Source of the DNA: Clostridium hydrogenum
GTDB taxonomy: Bacteria; Bacillota; Clostridia; Clostridiales; Clostridiaceae
DNA: 64,000 nucleotides
Reading direction: 5' to 3'
Assembly: GCF_021432385.1 (NCBI RefSeq)
Contig: NZ_JAEACT010000002.1
Location: forward strand, 2,251,501-2,315,500
A model generated the notes under the pieces. The model had not been told where the DNA came from. It saw only the letters and a program-made list of their open reading frames with translations, and searched no databases. Each line of letters begins with the position of its first letter. Position 1 is the stretch's first letter. Below, in pieces: positions 35,229 to 44,100 of the stretch. The translations under genes were made by a program, and so were the position numbers.

Positions 35229-36731
35229 ATGAAATTCGATAAATTTTATAAGGATACAGTTATTTTGACAATATCAAATTTTGCCACAGGAATTTTAAGA
35301 TTTATTTTTTCTATAATACTCTCTCAAAAACTTGGTGCTGAGGGTGTTGGACTTTATCAACTTATAATGCCTATTTATGATTTGTTTTGCTGCCTTGTAT
35401 GTGGCGGATTAAGTGTTGCCATATCAAGAAAAGCTGCTATACTAGTTGGAAGTAAAGATTACAGAAACATAAAAATTTTAGTTAAAACTTCGCTGCTTTT
35501 TACATTTGTTTGGTCATTATTTGTATGTGTAATTTTCTTTTTCAATCTAAACTTCTTTACGTCAAATATAATAAAAGATGCTAGGACAATATATTCACTT
35601 GAAGTTCTTTGCCCTGCTATACTCTTTGTAGCACTTTCATCTGTATATAAAGGATATTTTTATGGAGTATCACAAGCTAAAATACCTGCATACATAGACA
35701 TTTTTGAAAAGGCAATTAGAGTCATGGTTGTTCTAGCAATAATTGATGTATTAGCACTTAAAACAATTACTAAAACTGTAACCGCTGTTTATGCAGCATT
35801 GGCTCTAGGTGAGTTAATAAGTTTACTTATGCTTTATGCAGCATATGTAATCTCTATAAGGAAATCTAATTTTCGTTCTTCAGAGGCCGAGGGAAGAGGA
35901 CAACTTCTTTTTGATGTGCTAATAGTTTCTGTGCCTCTTTGCATAAATGGATTTGTTTCTTCTATTCTTTCTGCTGCATCAACTCTTATACTTCCTAGAA
36001 GACTTGTAGCAGCTGGCTTTGTATATAAAGATGCACTTTCAATGATAGGTAAGTTTTCTGGCATGGCATTATCAATAACCTTTTTTCCAATGATAATCAT
36101 AATGTCAATGGCAACAGTACTTGTTCCAGAGATTTCACAAAATGTAGAACAAAAAAATTACTATGCTGTAGAAAAAAGAATAAGTGAAGTTTTAAAATTG
36201 TCTTTTTTTCTTGGACTAGCCACCTTAATAATATGCTTAAGCATCCCTGAAAACTTAGGCAAGCTATTTTATAATAGAGATGACCTTGGAAGCTATATAA
36301 TGGTTTCTGCCATTTCAATGCCCCTTTCCTATGTATCTGGGGCAACCTTTGCAATATTAAGCGGTATAGGAAAGCAAACTAAAATTTTAATAAACTCTGT
36401 AATAATTTCTATTGAGGAACTTATACTGCTTTACGTTCTCACAGGTGTAAGCTTTATAAATATATATGGCTACGGAATAACACTTATAATAACAGCTATA
36501 ACTGCTTACGTTTTAAATATGCATGATATAAGAAAATTTTGTGAAGTGAAATTTAATGTTGGTAATATTTTTATAGACCTACTTTTAAGCATTTTCTTAT
36601 ATTTTATTTTGGGAACAATGAATAATCTAATTCCAAACACTTTTTTTATTGCAAAAACACTTTTAATAATAGCCTCAGCCTTTGGAATTTTCATGCTCTG
36701 CGTAACCAAAATTCGAAGAAAATTAATGTAA
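35229..36731 (+). CDS. SpoVB/MurJ-type polysaccharide flippase
   Basis: A 500-residue membrane protein with about 14 helices and the MOP/MATE start FYKDTVILTISNFATGILRF, LSQKLGAEGVGLYQLIMPIY, YKGYFYGVSQAKIPAYIDIFEK, IIIMSMATVLVPEIS and TFAILSGIGKQTKILINSV. These fit the SpoVB group, which is linked to spore cortex formation, and the related lipid II flippases. It presumably moves a lipid-linked sugar across the membrane. It has a GAGGATGGT site and is monocistronic. A heptamer repeat follows 22 nt after the stop. Clostridia carry several SpoVB paralogues, so equivalence to B. subtilis spoVB is not claimed. Confidence 0.85.
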   Translation: MKFDKFYKDTVILTISNFATGILRFIFSIILSQKLGAEGVGLYQLIMPIYDLFCCLVCGGLSVAISRKAAILVGSKDYRNIKILVKTSLLFTFVWSLFVCVIFFFNLNFFTSNIIKDARTIYSLEVLCPAILFVALSSVYKGYFYGVSQAKIPAYIDIFEKAIRVMVVLAIIDVLALKTITKTVTAVYAALALGELISLLMLYAAYVISIRKSNFRSSEAEGRGQLLFDVLIVSVPLCINGFVSSILSAASTLILPRRLVAAGFVYKDALSMIGKFSGMALSITFFPMIIIMSMATVLVPEISQNVEQKNYYAVEKRISEVLKLSFFLGLATLIICLSIPENLGKLFYNRDDLGSYIMVSAISMPLSYVSGATFAILSGIGKQTKILINSVIISIEELILLYVLTGVSFINIYGYGITLIITAITAYVLNMHDIRKFCEVKFNVGNIFIDLLLSIFLYFILGTMNNLIPNTFFIAKTLLIIASAFGIFMLCVTKIRRKLM

Positions 36732-36752
36732 AAAAAATGTAAAACTTTAAAT

Positions 36753-36964
36753 CAGAGTACAGATGACGGAGTACAGAATACAGTGAAGGATGATTCTTCT
36801 CCGCTACGCTTTGAAAAATCTTAAAACTTATTTCTTGATTGCTTACGCAATCGCATCATTACTGTTGTCAGCTAAGCTGAGCAACATTTAAGTTTAAGAT
36901 TTACCTGACGCAAGGAAGGTAAATCAAACTTAACTGTACTCTGTCATCTGTACTCTGTACTCTT
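36753..36964 (+). repeat. heptamer-flanked palindromic element, copy 7
   Basis: The left heptamers are CAGAGTA, CAGATGA, CGGAGTA, CAGAATA, CAGTGAA. The right ones are TTAACTG, TACTCTG, TCATCTG, TACTCTG, TACTCTT. The unusual CAGATGA unit is mirrored by TCATCTG on the other side. A fragment of the GGGGCTGTCACA-type outer arm (TTGCTTCGCAATAATTTTAA) follows to about 37020. Confidence 0.9.
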
Positions 36965-37033
36965 GTTTAGTTGCTTCGCAATAATTTTAAGTTACGTATG
37001 CTACGCTCCATTTGAAGGAGCCCTTACCACGTC

Positions 37034-37208
37034 TTACTTTTCAATAGCATTAATATCAAAATCTTCTGTAGCTTGTGGATTTGTATTAACACCACATGAA
37101 ATGCTTCCCTTATTGCCACTTAAATCTTCTGTTAAAACATAAAAATCAAAATAATATGCATTGTATCTTCTTAATAAATCCTACTATTAATTTTCTATTT
37201 AGTTTCAT
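37034..37208 (-). pseudogene. internally deleted copy of the 37799-38602 gene
   Basis: Reading the minus strand from an ATG after GGGGGAA gives MKLNRKLIVGF, matching MKVNKKIIIGF at the start of the protein at 37799-38602. After about 11 codons the frame breaks. Then RRYNAYYFDFYVLTEDLSGN and KGSISCGVNTN...DFDINAIEK, ending in TAA, match the last 45 residues of the same protein. Roughly 210 codons in between are gone. It lies directly after the 37244 gene, so an original gene-pair-gene tandem duplication has decayed by one internal deletion. It is not expected to make a functional protein. Confidence 0.85.
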
Positions 37209-37243
37209 AACTTCCCCCTAAGCTATACCTAAAACCTAAAACT

Positions 37244-37798
37244 TCAAAATTCTTTAACTTTTCTAAATACAAAAGCAACGATGAGATTCGCCACAATCTG
37301 CATAATTCCCATACTAATAATGATTGTAATTTTAAAATCTTCATTTAAATTCATTAAAAATGGCATGCAGAATAAATAAACTAAATATACTCCAAGAAAA
37401 AACCTCCATGCAGCTTTTATATTATCTACAAATGTATCTTCGCCTTGCTTATCATAAACCTCAACCATTGAACTAATTATAATATAGATTAGATAAATTT
37501 TAATTATCATAACTACTGATGAAATCACAGTATTTGTTAATCCTATATTATAAGCTCCACCAGCTAAAATATTATCATTAGGATTATTCCACGCATCCTT
37601 CAAGGTGAGTATTGTAAGTATAATCGCAGGTATTTTCCCTTTCTCGTAGTTTTCATTTTGTTCTGATAAATTTTTTAAGCCAAAATAAATAAGCATATAG
37701 CCAATAGCCTCTGGTAATATCTTTATATATCCTATGTTTATGTGAAAGCTAATAATTATCATTGCCCAAAATAGTTTTTTATAGCCAGGATAATCCAT
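37244..37798 (-). CDS. five-helix membrane protein
   Basis: The 184-residue product has hydrophobic segments near 8-30, 55-65, 85-110, 130-150 and 158-178. It contains YIKILPEAIGYMLIYFGLKN and AGGAYNIGLTNTVISSVVMI. No motif is recognised. The ATG follows directly on the TAA of the upstream gene, with its ribosome site GAGGTG in the upstream coding end. Translation of the two is therefore almost certainly coupled and their products probably act together at the membrane. Function unknown. Confidence 0.65.
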   Translation of the reverse strand: MDYPGYKKLFWAMIIISFHINIGYIKILPEAIGYMLIYFGLKNLSEQNENYEKGKIPAIILTILTLKDAWNNPNDNILAGGAYNIGLTNTVISSVVMIIKIYLIYIIISSMVEVYDKQGEDTFVDNIKAAWRFFLGVYLVYLFCMPFLMNLNEDFKITIIISMGIMQIVANLIVAFVFRKVKEF

Positions 37799-38602
37799 TT
37801 ACTTCACCTCACTGTTTCTTTTCATACTATTAATATCTATATCATCCGTAAATGAAAAATTTGAATTTACAAAGCATGGTATACTCCCCTTATGTCCATT
37901 TTTATCCTCTGTTATAACATCAAAATCAATATTGTACGAATTGTATCTTCTTATGTCATTTTTACTAAAATTAATTTCATAAGTCATATAAAAATCATCA
38001 CCATTTTTTAATTCTATCGGGAAATTTTTATCAGAAATTTTTTTGCCATTTATACTTATTTTTAATGCATCCTTTACATAGCTTTTAAATCTAGATTTTA
38101 TACCAGTAATGCTAGTATCCTTGTTTACAGTAAATGAATAACAATCTCCAGAGGAATTCCACAATTTTAATCCATTTGGAACCTGCACATCATCGCCAAA
38201 ATATATTTTTCCCAAATTGACCTTCATGGTTTTACCACTAGAAAATTTAACAATAGCTTTCGTAATAATTTTATTTTTATATTCATTTACCTCATCATTA
38301 GTGAAGGTAATTTCAATGGTTTTTAAGGCATAAAATCTTTCATATGTATTACCACATAATTCTGAAAAAGCTGCATTATACTTTTTTATTTCTGGAAAGT
38401 CTATTTTCTCAATTTTATCATTAGATTTTATATCTTCTATATAGTCTAACTCAAAGTTACCTCCATCCTTCCCCAATTCGCAGTAATTTTTTACAAACAA
38501 GGGTGCTTTAAGTATATGCCTTTTGTAATAAATAATATTTCCTATCCAAATAACTAATAAAATTACTGCAAAACCTATTATAATTTTTTTATTTACCTTC
38601 AT
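37799..38602 (-). CDS. membrane-anchored hypothetical protein, first gene of a coupled pair
   Basis: The 267-residue product has an N-terminal helix (IIIGFAVILLVIWIGNIIYY) and an extracytoplasmic part rich in beta strands, with FYALKTIEITFTNDEVNEYK, KTMKVNLGKIYFGDDVQVPN and FYMTYEINFSKNDIRRYNSY. The C-terminus, IDFDVITEDKNGHKGSIPCF, is the segment also kept in the decayed copy at 37034-37208. No family is recognised. The start follows AGGGGG. It is coupled to the five-helix membrane protein gene with zero spacing. Confidence 0.65.
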   Translation of the reverse strand: MKVNKKIIIGFAVILLVIWIGNIIYYKRHILKAPLFVKNYCELGKDGGNFELDYIEDIKSNDKIEKIDFPEIKKYNAAFSELCGNTYERFYALKTIEITFTNDEVNEYKNKIITKAIVKFSSGKTMKVNLGKIYFGDDVQVPNGLKLWNSSGDCYSFTVNKDTSITGIKSRFKSYVKDALKISINGKKISDKNFPIELKNGDDFYMTYEINFSKNDIRRYNSYNIDFDVITEDKNGHKGSIPCFVNSNFSFTDDIDINSMKRNSEVK

Positions 38603-38734
38603 ATTTCCCCCTATTTTAGCTTAATATTTAAATACAGCTTGTCTATATTTTCCTTGTCTAAATTTAGTTAATTATATCATGTATTACCACAATTGCATAT
38701 TAGTAATTTAAAAACATAGAACCAAAAATAATAA

Positions 38735-39030
38735 ATCTAAATTACAATTTGTCGAGCAGAGTACAAAGTACAAAGTACAGAGTACAAAGAAGGATGATTT
38801 ACCTTTCGTTTTACTCAGGCAAATCTTAAACTTAAATGGTGTCAGCTTCGCTGAGCGCCATCTATGGCGCAATTGCGCAGCAATAAAAAAATAAGTTTTC
38901 AGATTTTTTCGTAGTGTTAACGGAGAAAAATCGTCCTTCATTGTACTTTGTACTCTGTACTTTGTACTTTGGCTTCTCCTCGATAAATTGTAATTTGTCA
39001 GCATAAACTTAGAATTTGTAATTTTTAATT
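38735..39030. repeat. flanking arms of heptamer copy 8 (inverted partner of 9335-9625)
   Basis: AATTACAATTTGTCGAG on the left and CTTCTCCTCGATAAATTGTA, then TGTCAGCATAAACTTAGAAT, on the right repeat the arms around the 9.4 kb copy in inverse order. With the enclosed element this gives two nearly the same units in opposite orientation about 29 kb apart. Confidence 0.75.
38757..38971 (-). repeat. heptamer-flanked palindromic element, copy 8
   Basis: The left heptamers are CAGAGTA, CAAAGTA, CAAAGTA, CAGAGTA, CAAAGAA. The right ones are TTCATTG, TACTTTG, TACTCTG, TACTTTG, TACTTTG. The core is reversed relative to copy 4 and nearly the same in sequence. Confidence 0.93.
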
Positions 39031-39073
39031 TTCAAGTTATTCATCTGTATTTAATAATATTTATTAAATAACA

Positions 39074-39102
39074 TTGACTATTATTTAATTTCGTTGTATT
39101 TT
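39074..39102 (+). promoter_or_regulatory. candidate sigma-A promoter for the flavodoxin gene
   Basis: TTGACT (39074-39079), a 17 bp spacer and TATTTT (39097-39102) lie about 105 nt before the flavodoxin start. Confidence 0.5.
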
Positions 39103-39207
39103 ATATATATAGACATTTCTAAAAAGTACAAAATATAACTTTAAACTCAATGCAAAGAATTTTATATATTGGAGATAATAAATAATTATATATTGGAGGT
39201 TTTAACT

Positions 39208-39633
39208 ATGAAAAAAGTTTCTATAATTTATGCAAGCAGAGGCGGTAATGTTGAAGTTTTAGCAAATGAAATATTTGAAGGAGCAAAGGAAGCTGGTGCA
39301 GATGTAACTATAAAAATGGTTTCAGAAGCTACAAAGGAAGATGTCCTTTCTGCTGATGCAGTAGCTTTTGGAAGTCCATCAAAAAATAATAATAACATTG
39401 ATCAAGAAGAAATGGCACCTTTTCTAAAAGAATTTAAACTTACTCTTAATAATAATAAACCAGTTGTTCTTTTTGGTTCTTATGGATGGGATAATGGAGA
39501 GTTCATGGAAAAATTCAAGGATTTGATTACAGATTATGGTTTTAACGTCGTTGGAGAGCTTGCAGTTAATGAAGCTCCAGATAATGAAGAATTAGCAAAA
39601 GCAAAGGAATTTGGTAAACTTTTAGGAAAATAA
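39208..39633 (+). CDS. flavodoxin
   Basis: A short-chain flavodoxin of 141 residues that carries electrons on FMN in the cytoplasm. The phosphate-binding loop region is VSIIYASRGGNVEVLANEI, where the classical T/S-x-T-G-N-T pattern is modified. The flavin-facing loops are AFGSPSKNNNNIDQEEMAPF and LFGSYGWDNGEFMEKFK. Flavodoxins often replace ferredoxin when iron is low. A TTGGAGG site sets the start; an in-frame start 13 codons upstream is less likely. A promoter-like sequence lies upstream and a strong terminator downstream, so it is a single-gene unit. Confidence 0.93.
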   Translation: MKKVSIIYASRGGNVEVLANEIFEGAKEAGADVTIKMVSEATKEDVLSADAVAFGSPSKNNNNIDQEEMAPFLKEFKLTLNNNKPVVLFGSYGWDNGEFMEKFKDLITDYGFNVVGELAVNEAPDNEELAKAKEFGKLLGK

Positions 39634-39637
39634 TAAA

Positions 39638-39681
39638 AAATAATGAGAAGTATTGATAAGATATTTCTCATTATTTTTTAA
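39638..39681 (+). terminator. terminator of the flavodoxin gene
   Basis: AATAATGAGAA and TTCTCATTATT pair across a 14 nt loop, followed by TTTT. Confidence 0.9.
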
Positions 39682-39704
39682 CTTTTTATCTAATAAGGTA
39701 AGGA

Positions 39705-39848
39705 CTATTCATCCTTCTCTATATCATTGTTTTCTCCTTTATCAACATTGCCCTCTTGGCATTCCTTATTTTCTTCAGATTTATCAAGTAAATAACTAAA
39801 ATCAGTTAACTGCCTATTCTTTCCTCTGCTAATGTTTTTACGTGCCAT
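39705..39848 (-). CDS. 47-residue hypothetical protein
   Basis: A short gene with a strong GAGGTGATTAAT ribosome site before the ATG. The peptide begins MARKNISRGKNRQLTDFSYL and ends in a very acidic tail rich in Glu, Asp and Asn. It converges on the flavodoxin terminator, which could also serve it. The basic start and acidic end, the good translation signals and coding-like composition suggest a real small protein. I recognise no family and cannot propose a function. Confidence 0.6.
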   Translation of the reverse strand: MARKNISRGKNRQLTDFSYLLDKSEENKECQEGNVDKGENNDIEKDE

Positions 39849-39921
39849 ATTAATCACCTCTTACTTTATAGTATACACTAAAAATATAGATATACTTAAT
39901 AAATTTATAAATAGTTGAACT

Positions 39922-40249
39922 TGGGACTGTTGCACAAAATTATTTTATGCACAAATCTTAAATATTGCGAATTAAATCAATTCACAATTCACGATGCACA
40001 ATTCACAATGAAGGTGGATTTTCTGTAGCAAAGCTACAGAAAATCTTAAAACTTATTTTTTTATTGCTTACGCAATAGCACCATTTATGGTGCTAAGCGA
40101 AGCTTATAATATTTAAATTTAAGATTTACCTGACGAGAGGAAGGCAAATCATCCTTCATTGTGCATTGTGAACTGTGAATTGTGAATTGATTAAGTTGCT
40201 TCGCAATAATTTTGAATTACATATTAAATACAATTAGTGCCACACCCCC
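39922..40249. repeat. composite repeat with GGGGCTGTCACA-type ends, copy 3
   Basis: The left end is GGGACTGTTGCACAAAATTA. The right end, on the minus strand, is GGGGGTGTGGCACTAATTG. It holds heptamer copy 9. The arms match those of 782-1179 in inverse order. Confidence 0.7.
39978..40189 (+). repeat. heptamer-flanked palindromic element, copy 9
   Basis: The left heptamers are CAATTCA, CAATTCA, CGATGCA, CAATTCA, CAATGAA. The right ones are TTCATTG, TGCATTG, TGAACTG, TGAATTG, TGAATTG. The core resembles copy 1 without the long insert, with CACCATTTATGGTG as a small hairpin. Confidence 0.93.
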
Positions 40250-40321
40250 AACCTGAAACATTGAAATTGTATATAAAAACTATTTACATTTTTATAGAAA
40301 TGATATATAATTAATTAAAAA

Positions 40322-40335
40322 TGAACGGAGGTTCA
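40322..40335 (+). promoter_or_regulatory. TetR-type operator 1, overlapping the tetR ribosome site
   Basis: TGAAC-GGAG-GTTCA. The spacer is the ribosome site itself. It matches the two operators at 41003 and 41127 in both half-sites. Confidence 0.75.
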
Positions 40336-40338
40336 TAA

Positions 40339-40944
40339 ATGCAGTACTTAAAAGATGACATAAGAAAAAAGATACTTTCTTCTGCTTTAATAGAGTTTAA
40401 AGATAAGGGATATTTAGATGCCTCGATGAGAATTATTGCATCTAAATCAGGAATTGCCTTAGGAAGTACATATAGATATTTCGAAAATAAAGAGTCTCTT
40501 TTTAATACTTTAATAGAGCCGGTATATGATAAATTGCTTTTATATCTTGTTAAAATACAGGTACAAGTAAATACCTGCACAGGTGAAAATTGCACTGAAG
40601 TTCCAGCTTACATAATGAATTTGCTAAATAAAATACTGGAATTTGTAGAGGAATCAAGTTCTGAACTAGTAATTATATTTAATAAAAGCAAAGGATCAAA
40701 ATTTGAAAACTTTAAAAATGAATTAACGTCCTTAGTTTACGATATATATATAAAATCTATTGACAGCAATTTAAGAGAAGATGATGATACTAAAATTGTA
40801 GTACACACTATCTCACATGATTTAATTGAAGGCATCGCATTTATATTAAATCAAGAATATGACGGAAATAAAATTAAAATTCTTATTGATAAACTTGTAT
40901 ATTTTTATATTACTGATATAGATAAAAGATTTAAAAAATTATAA
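40339..40944 (+). CDS. TetR-family transcriptional regulator
   Basis: The 201-residue product has an N-terminal TetR helix-turn-helix: IRKKILSSALIEFKDKGYLD, then MRIIASKSGIALGSTYRYFE and NKESLFNTLIEP. The C-terminal ligand and dimer domain is variable, as usual. Its own ribosome site is part of an inverted repeat TGAAC-N4-GTTCA, and two more copies of that repeat lie between this gene and the MMPL exporter gene. It probably represses both itself and the exporter and is released by the exporter's substrate. The two genes are in the same direction, separated by about 230 nt. Confidence 0.92.
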   Translation: MQYLKDDIRKKILSSALIEFKDKGYLDASMRIIASKSGIALGSTYRYFENKESLFNTLIEPVYDKLLLYLVKIQVQVNTCTGENCTEVPAYIMNLLNKILEFVEESSSELVIIFNKSKGSKFENFKNELTSLVYDIYIKSIDSNLREDDDTKIVVHTISHDLIEGIAFILNQEYDGNKIKILIDKLVYFYITDIDKRFKKL

Positions 40945-41002
40945 TATGTTTATCTTCTGTTTTTTTCAATAATAAACATATTATATTTTTTTAAAGTAAT
41001 AA

Positions 41003-41016
41003 TGAACAGTCGTTCA
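41003..41016 (+). promoter_or_regulatory. TetR-type operator 2
   Basis: TGAAC-AGTC-GTTCA, with half-sites the same as the other two. It lies about 60 nt past the tetR stop. Confidence 0.75.
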
Positions 41017-41126
41017 CAAGTACAACTTAACATGTAGGAATTACAAATTTTAATTTTATAGGATATGTTAAAATTTGCAATTTCGCTATTAGAACCGGTA
41101 TATCTGTATTTATTTTACATAAATAA

Positions 41127-41140
41127 TGAACTCACGTTCA
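41127..41140 (+). promoter_or_regulatory. TetR-type operator 3
   Basis: TGAAC-TCAC-GTTCA, 37 nt before the MMPL exporter start and well placed to block its transcription. Confidence 0.75.
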
Positions 41141-41177
41141 CTAAACCCTATAATAAAATTTTAAAGGAGGCAATAAA

Positions 41178-44100
41178 ATGAGAAAAATACTAAAAATGAG
41201 ATGGGCTATATTTGCCATATGGATGGTTGCACTAGTACTATCAATAATTTATTCACCAGATTTAAACAAGGTACTTAGAGCTAAAGGGCAACAATATTTA
41301 AGCAGCGATAATCCTTCTGTTAAATCTGACAACATTTTAAAAAAGCTGGAGAAAACTTCAGGAAATACAGATATAATAGTATTTAATAGCAAAAATAAAC
41401 TTACTTCTAACGAAATGGATAGCATAAAAGATGGAATAACTAAAATAAAAAATAGTAAAAACTACCTTGGAATTAGTAACTTACTTGATTCTTTTGATAC
41501 CCCCTCTATAAAATCTAAACTTATATCTGAAAACCAAAAAACTTTAATGGTTACTTTTAAGCTCGATAAAAAAGGTAGAGAAGTAAAAGATATTAAAGAT
41601 ATGATTGACAACAAGCTAAAAAATGTAAATGTAAAACACTATCTTACAGGAGAAGATTTTATAAGCGATGATTATACGAGAACTGTTTCAGCTGGTGTAG
41701 ATAAAAGTGCACTTTTAACAGTATTTTTTATTTTAATAGTACTCATAATCATGTTTAGGTCTGTAGTGACACCCATTGTATCACTATTTTCAGTAGGTAT
41801 GACTTACTTGGTTTCATATGCAATTGTTGGACAATTAGTTTATAAATTTGATTATCCTATTTCTTCTCTTACTCAATTGGTACTAGTTCTTATACTTTTT
41901 GGAATTGGTACAGACTACAATTTGCTTTTATTTAACAGGTTCAAAGAAGAAATGTCTCATACCACTTCTATAGATGATGCAATTGTAAATACTTATGGGA
42001 CAGCTGGAAAAACTGTAGCTTACAGTATTGCTACTGTTTTTATAGCATTTTTAAGTTTAACTCTTGCAAAATTTGGTTTATACCGTTCAGGTAATTGCAT
42101 AGCCATTGGAGTTATTGTTCTTTTACTTGAAATACTAACCTTTACGCCTTTTGTAATGAGAACTCTTGGTGCAAAACTCTTTTGGCCAACAAAGAAAATT
42201 ACTAGCCACGGTGAAAACAAATTTTGGAAAAAGGCATCTTCATTTTCTGTAAAAAGACCGATTATGGTTTCAAGCATAATAATACTTATATTAATACCAA
42301 TAATTTATTTTAATACTCAAAAAGCTTCTTATGATACAGTAAACGAACTTAGTAATTCTGTAGATTCAGTAAAAGGCTTTAACCTAATTACCGACAACTT
42401 TGGAAAAGGTGAAGCACTTACTACTACTGTTGTCTTTGAAAATAATAAAGCCATGGACAATAATGATTCTCTCACAGCTATTGATAATTTGACAGATAAG
42501 TTAAAAACTATAAAAGGAGTTAAAAGTGTCTCAAGTATTACTCAGCCACTATCTGATCCTATTGACTCACTTTATATAGGAAATCAAACCAAACTTGTGA
42601 CTGATGGACTTTCAAAATCGCAAAACGGTCTTAACACAATTGACAATGGTCTTGGACAAATAAACAGCAATCTAAATTCTATTAATTTGAATGATTTGTC
42701 AAAAACAGACGCTTTAGTTAATGGCACTGGTCAAGTTCAAAACGGACTGAATGCAGTTACTGATGGACTTCAACAAATAAATAACGGTATTTCCTCTGCG
42801 GCAGATGGTGCTGATAAAATACATTCTGGCATAACTGCTGCTAAAAATGGAATGACTAGCATAACAGGTTACACTAAACAAATATCAGATGGATTATCAT
42901 CAATTCAAAGCAACTATGAAAGCCTTGGAAATGCTTATGAAACTATAACAGCTAACATAGGTCAACTTCAAGCTGCTGTAACAAATATGAATGGTTATGT
43001 TGTTGCATTATCAAATGATTACAAATTTTCAAATGATCTTAGATTTAAGGGTGTTGAAACATATTATGATAGTATATTAAAAGGACTTTCCGCATTAAGT
43101 GATGGTCTTAATACTTTTAAAGGAAATTATGATAAACTTACAGCTGGCCTTGGAAATGCAAATTCAACTTTAACCCAAGTATATGCCGCACAAAACCAAA
43201 CATTAAACGGACTTTCACAACTTGAAACTGCATCTTCAGCTTTATCTGATGGATTAAAAAAAGGTGCTGCTGGTCAAAGCACAGTAATTGAAAACATGGC
43301 TAAACTTAACTCTGGTTTAACAGAGGTTAAAAACGGTCAGGTACAACTTAACACTATGCTAAATAAACTTGGTTCAAGTGTTCCTCAATTAAAAGATGCG
43401 CTAAGCAAAAGTGGTAATGGTCTATCCGAAATTTCAAGTGGACTTTCTAAAACAAACAATTACATGTATCAATTAAATAACTCTAACGAATTTTTTGCAC
43501 CAAAAGAATTCTTCAGCAATTCTTCTATCAAAGAAGCTATGGATATGTATATGAGCAAAGATAGAAAGATAACTAAAATGACAGTTGTTTTAGATGATGA
43601 TCCATATTCAACGAAAGCTATGAATACAGTAAAAGAAATTAACGATATGATACCTAGTGCAATTAAAGGCACTTCTCTTAAAAATGCCAAATTTGGAATA
43701 TCAGGAACAAGTGCTTATGATTATGATTTAAATAAAGTGGCTACAGATGATTTAAATAAAATGTCAGTTATTGTTTTAGTCTGCGTATTTATAGTACTTT
43801 TATTAGTTATAAAATCACCACTAATTTCACTTTATATATCCGCATCATTAATGGCAGCTTATTATATATCATCTTGTGTTTTAAATTTTGTAGTATTTAA
43901 TATATTTAAATATGAAGGCGTATCCTGGAATGTACCATTTTTCTCTTTTGTAATGATTGTTGCCTTAGGCGTTGACTATAGTATATTCTTGATGATGAGA
44001 TTTAAAGAATATAAGAATATACCTCAAACAGAAGCAATAGTTTTAGCTTGCAAAAATATAGGAGGCGTAGTTATGTCTGCTGCCTTAATACTTGGAGGTA

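Noticed and set aside
38708..39004. 98-codon ORF on the minus strand over a heptamer element, with a peptide rich in Tyr, Ser and Thr
   Set aside because: It is an open frame through a repeat; the same repeat elsewhere is not open in a consistent frame and no ribosome site is present.
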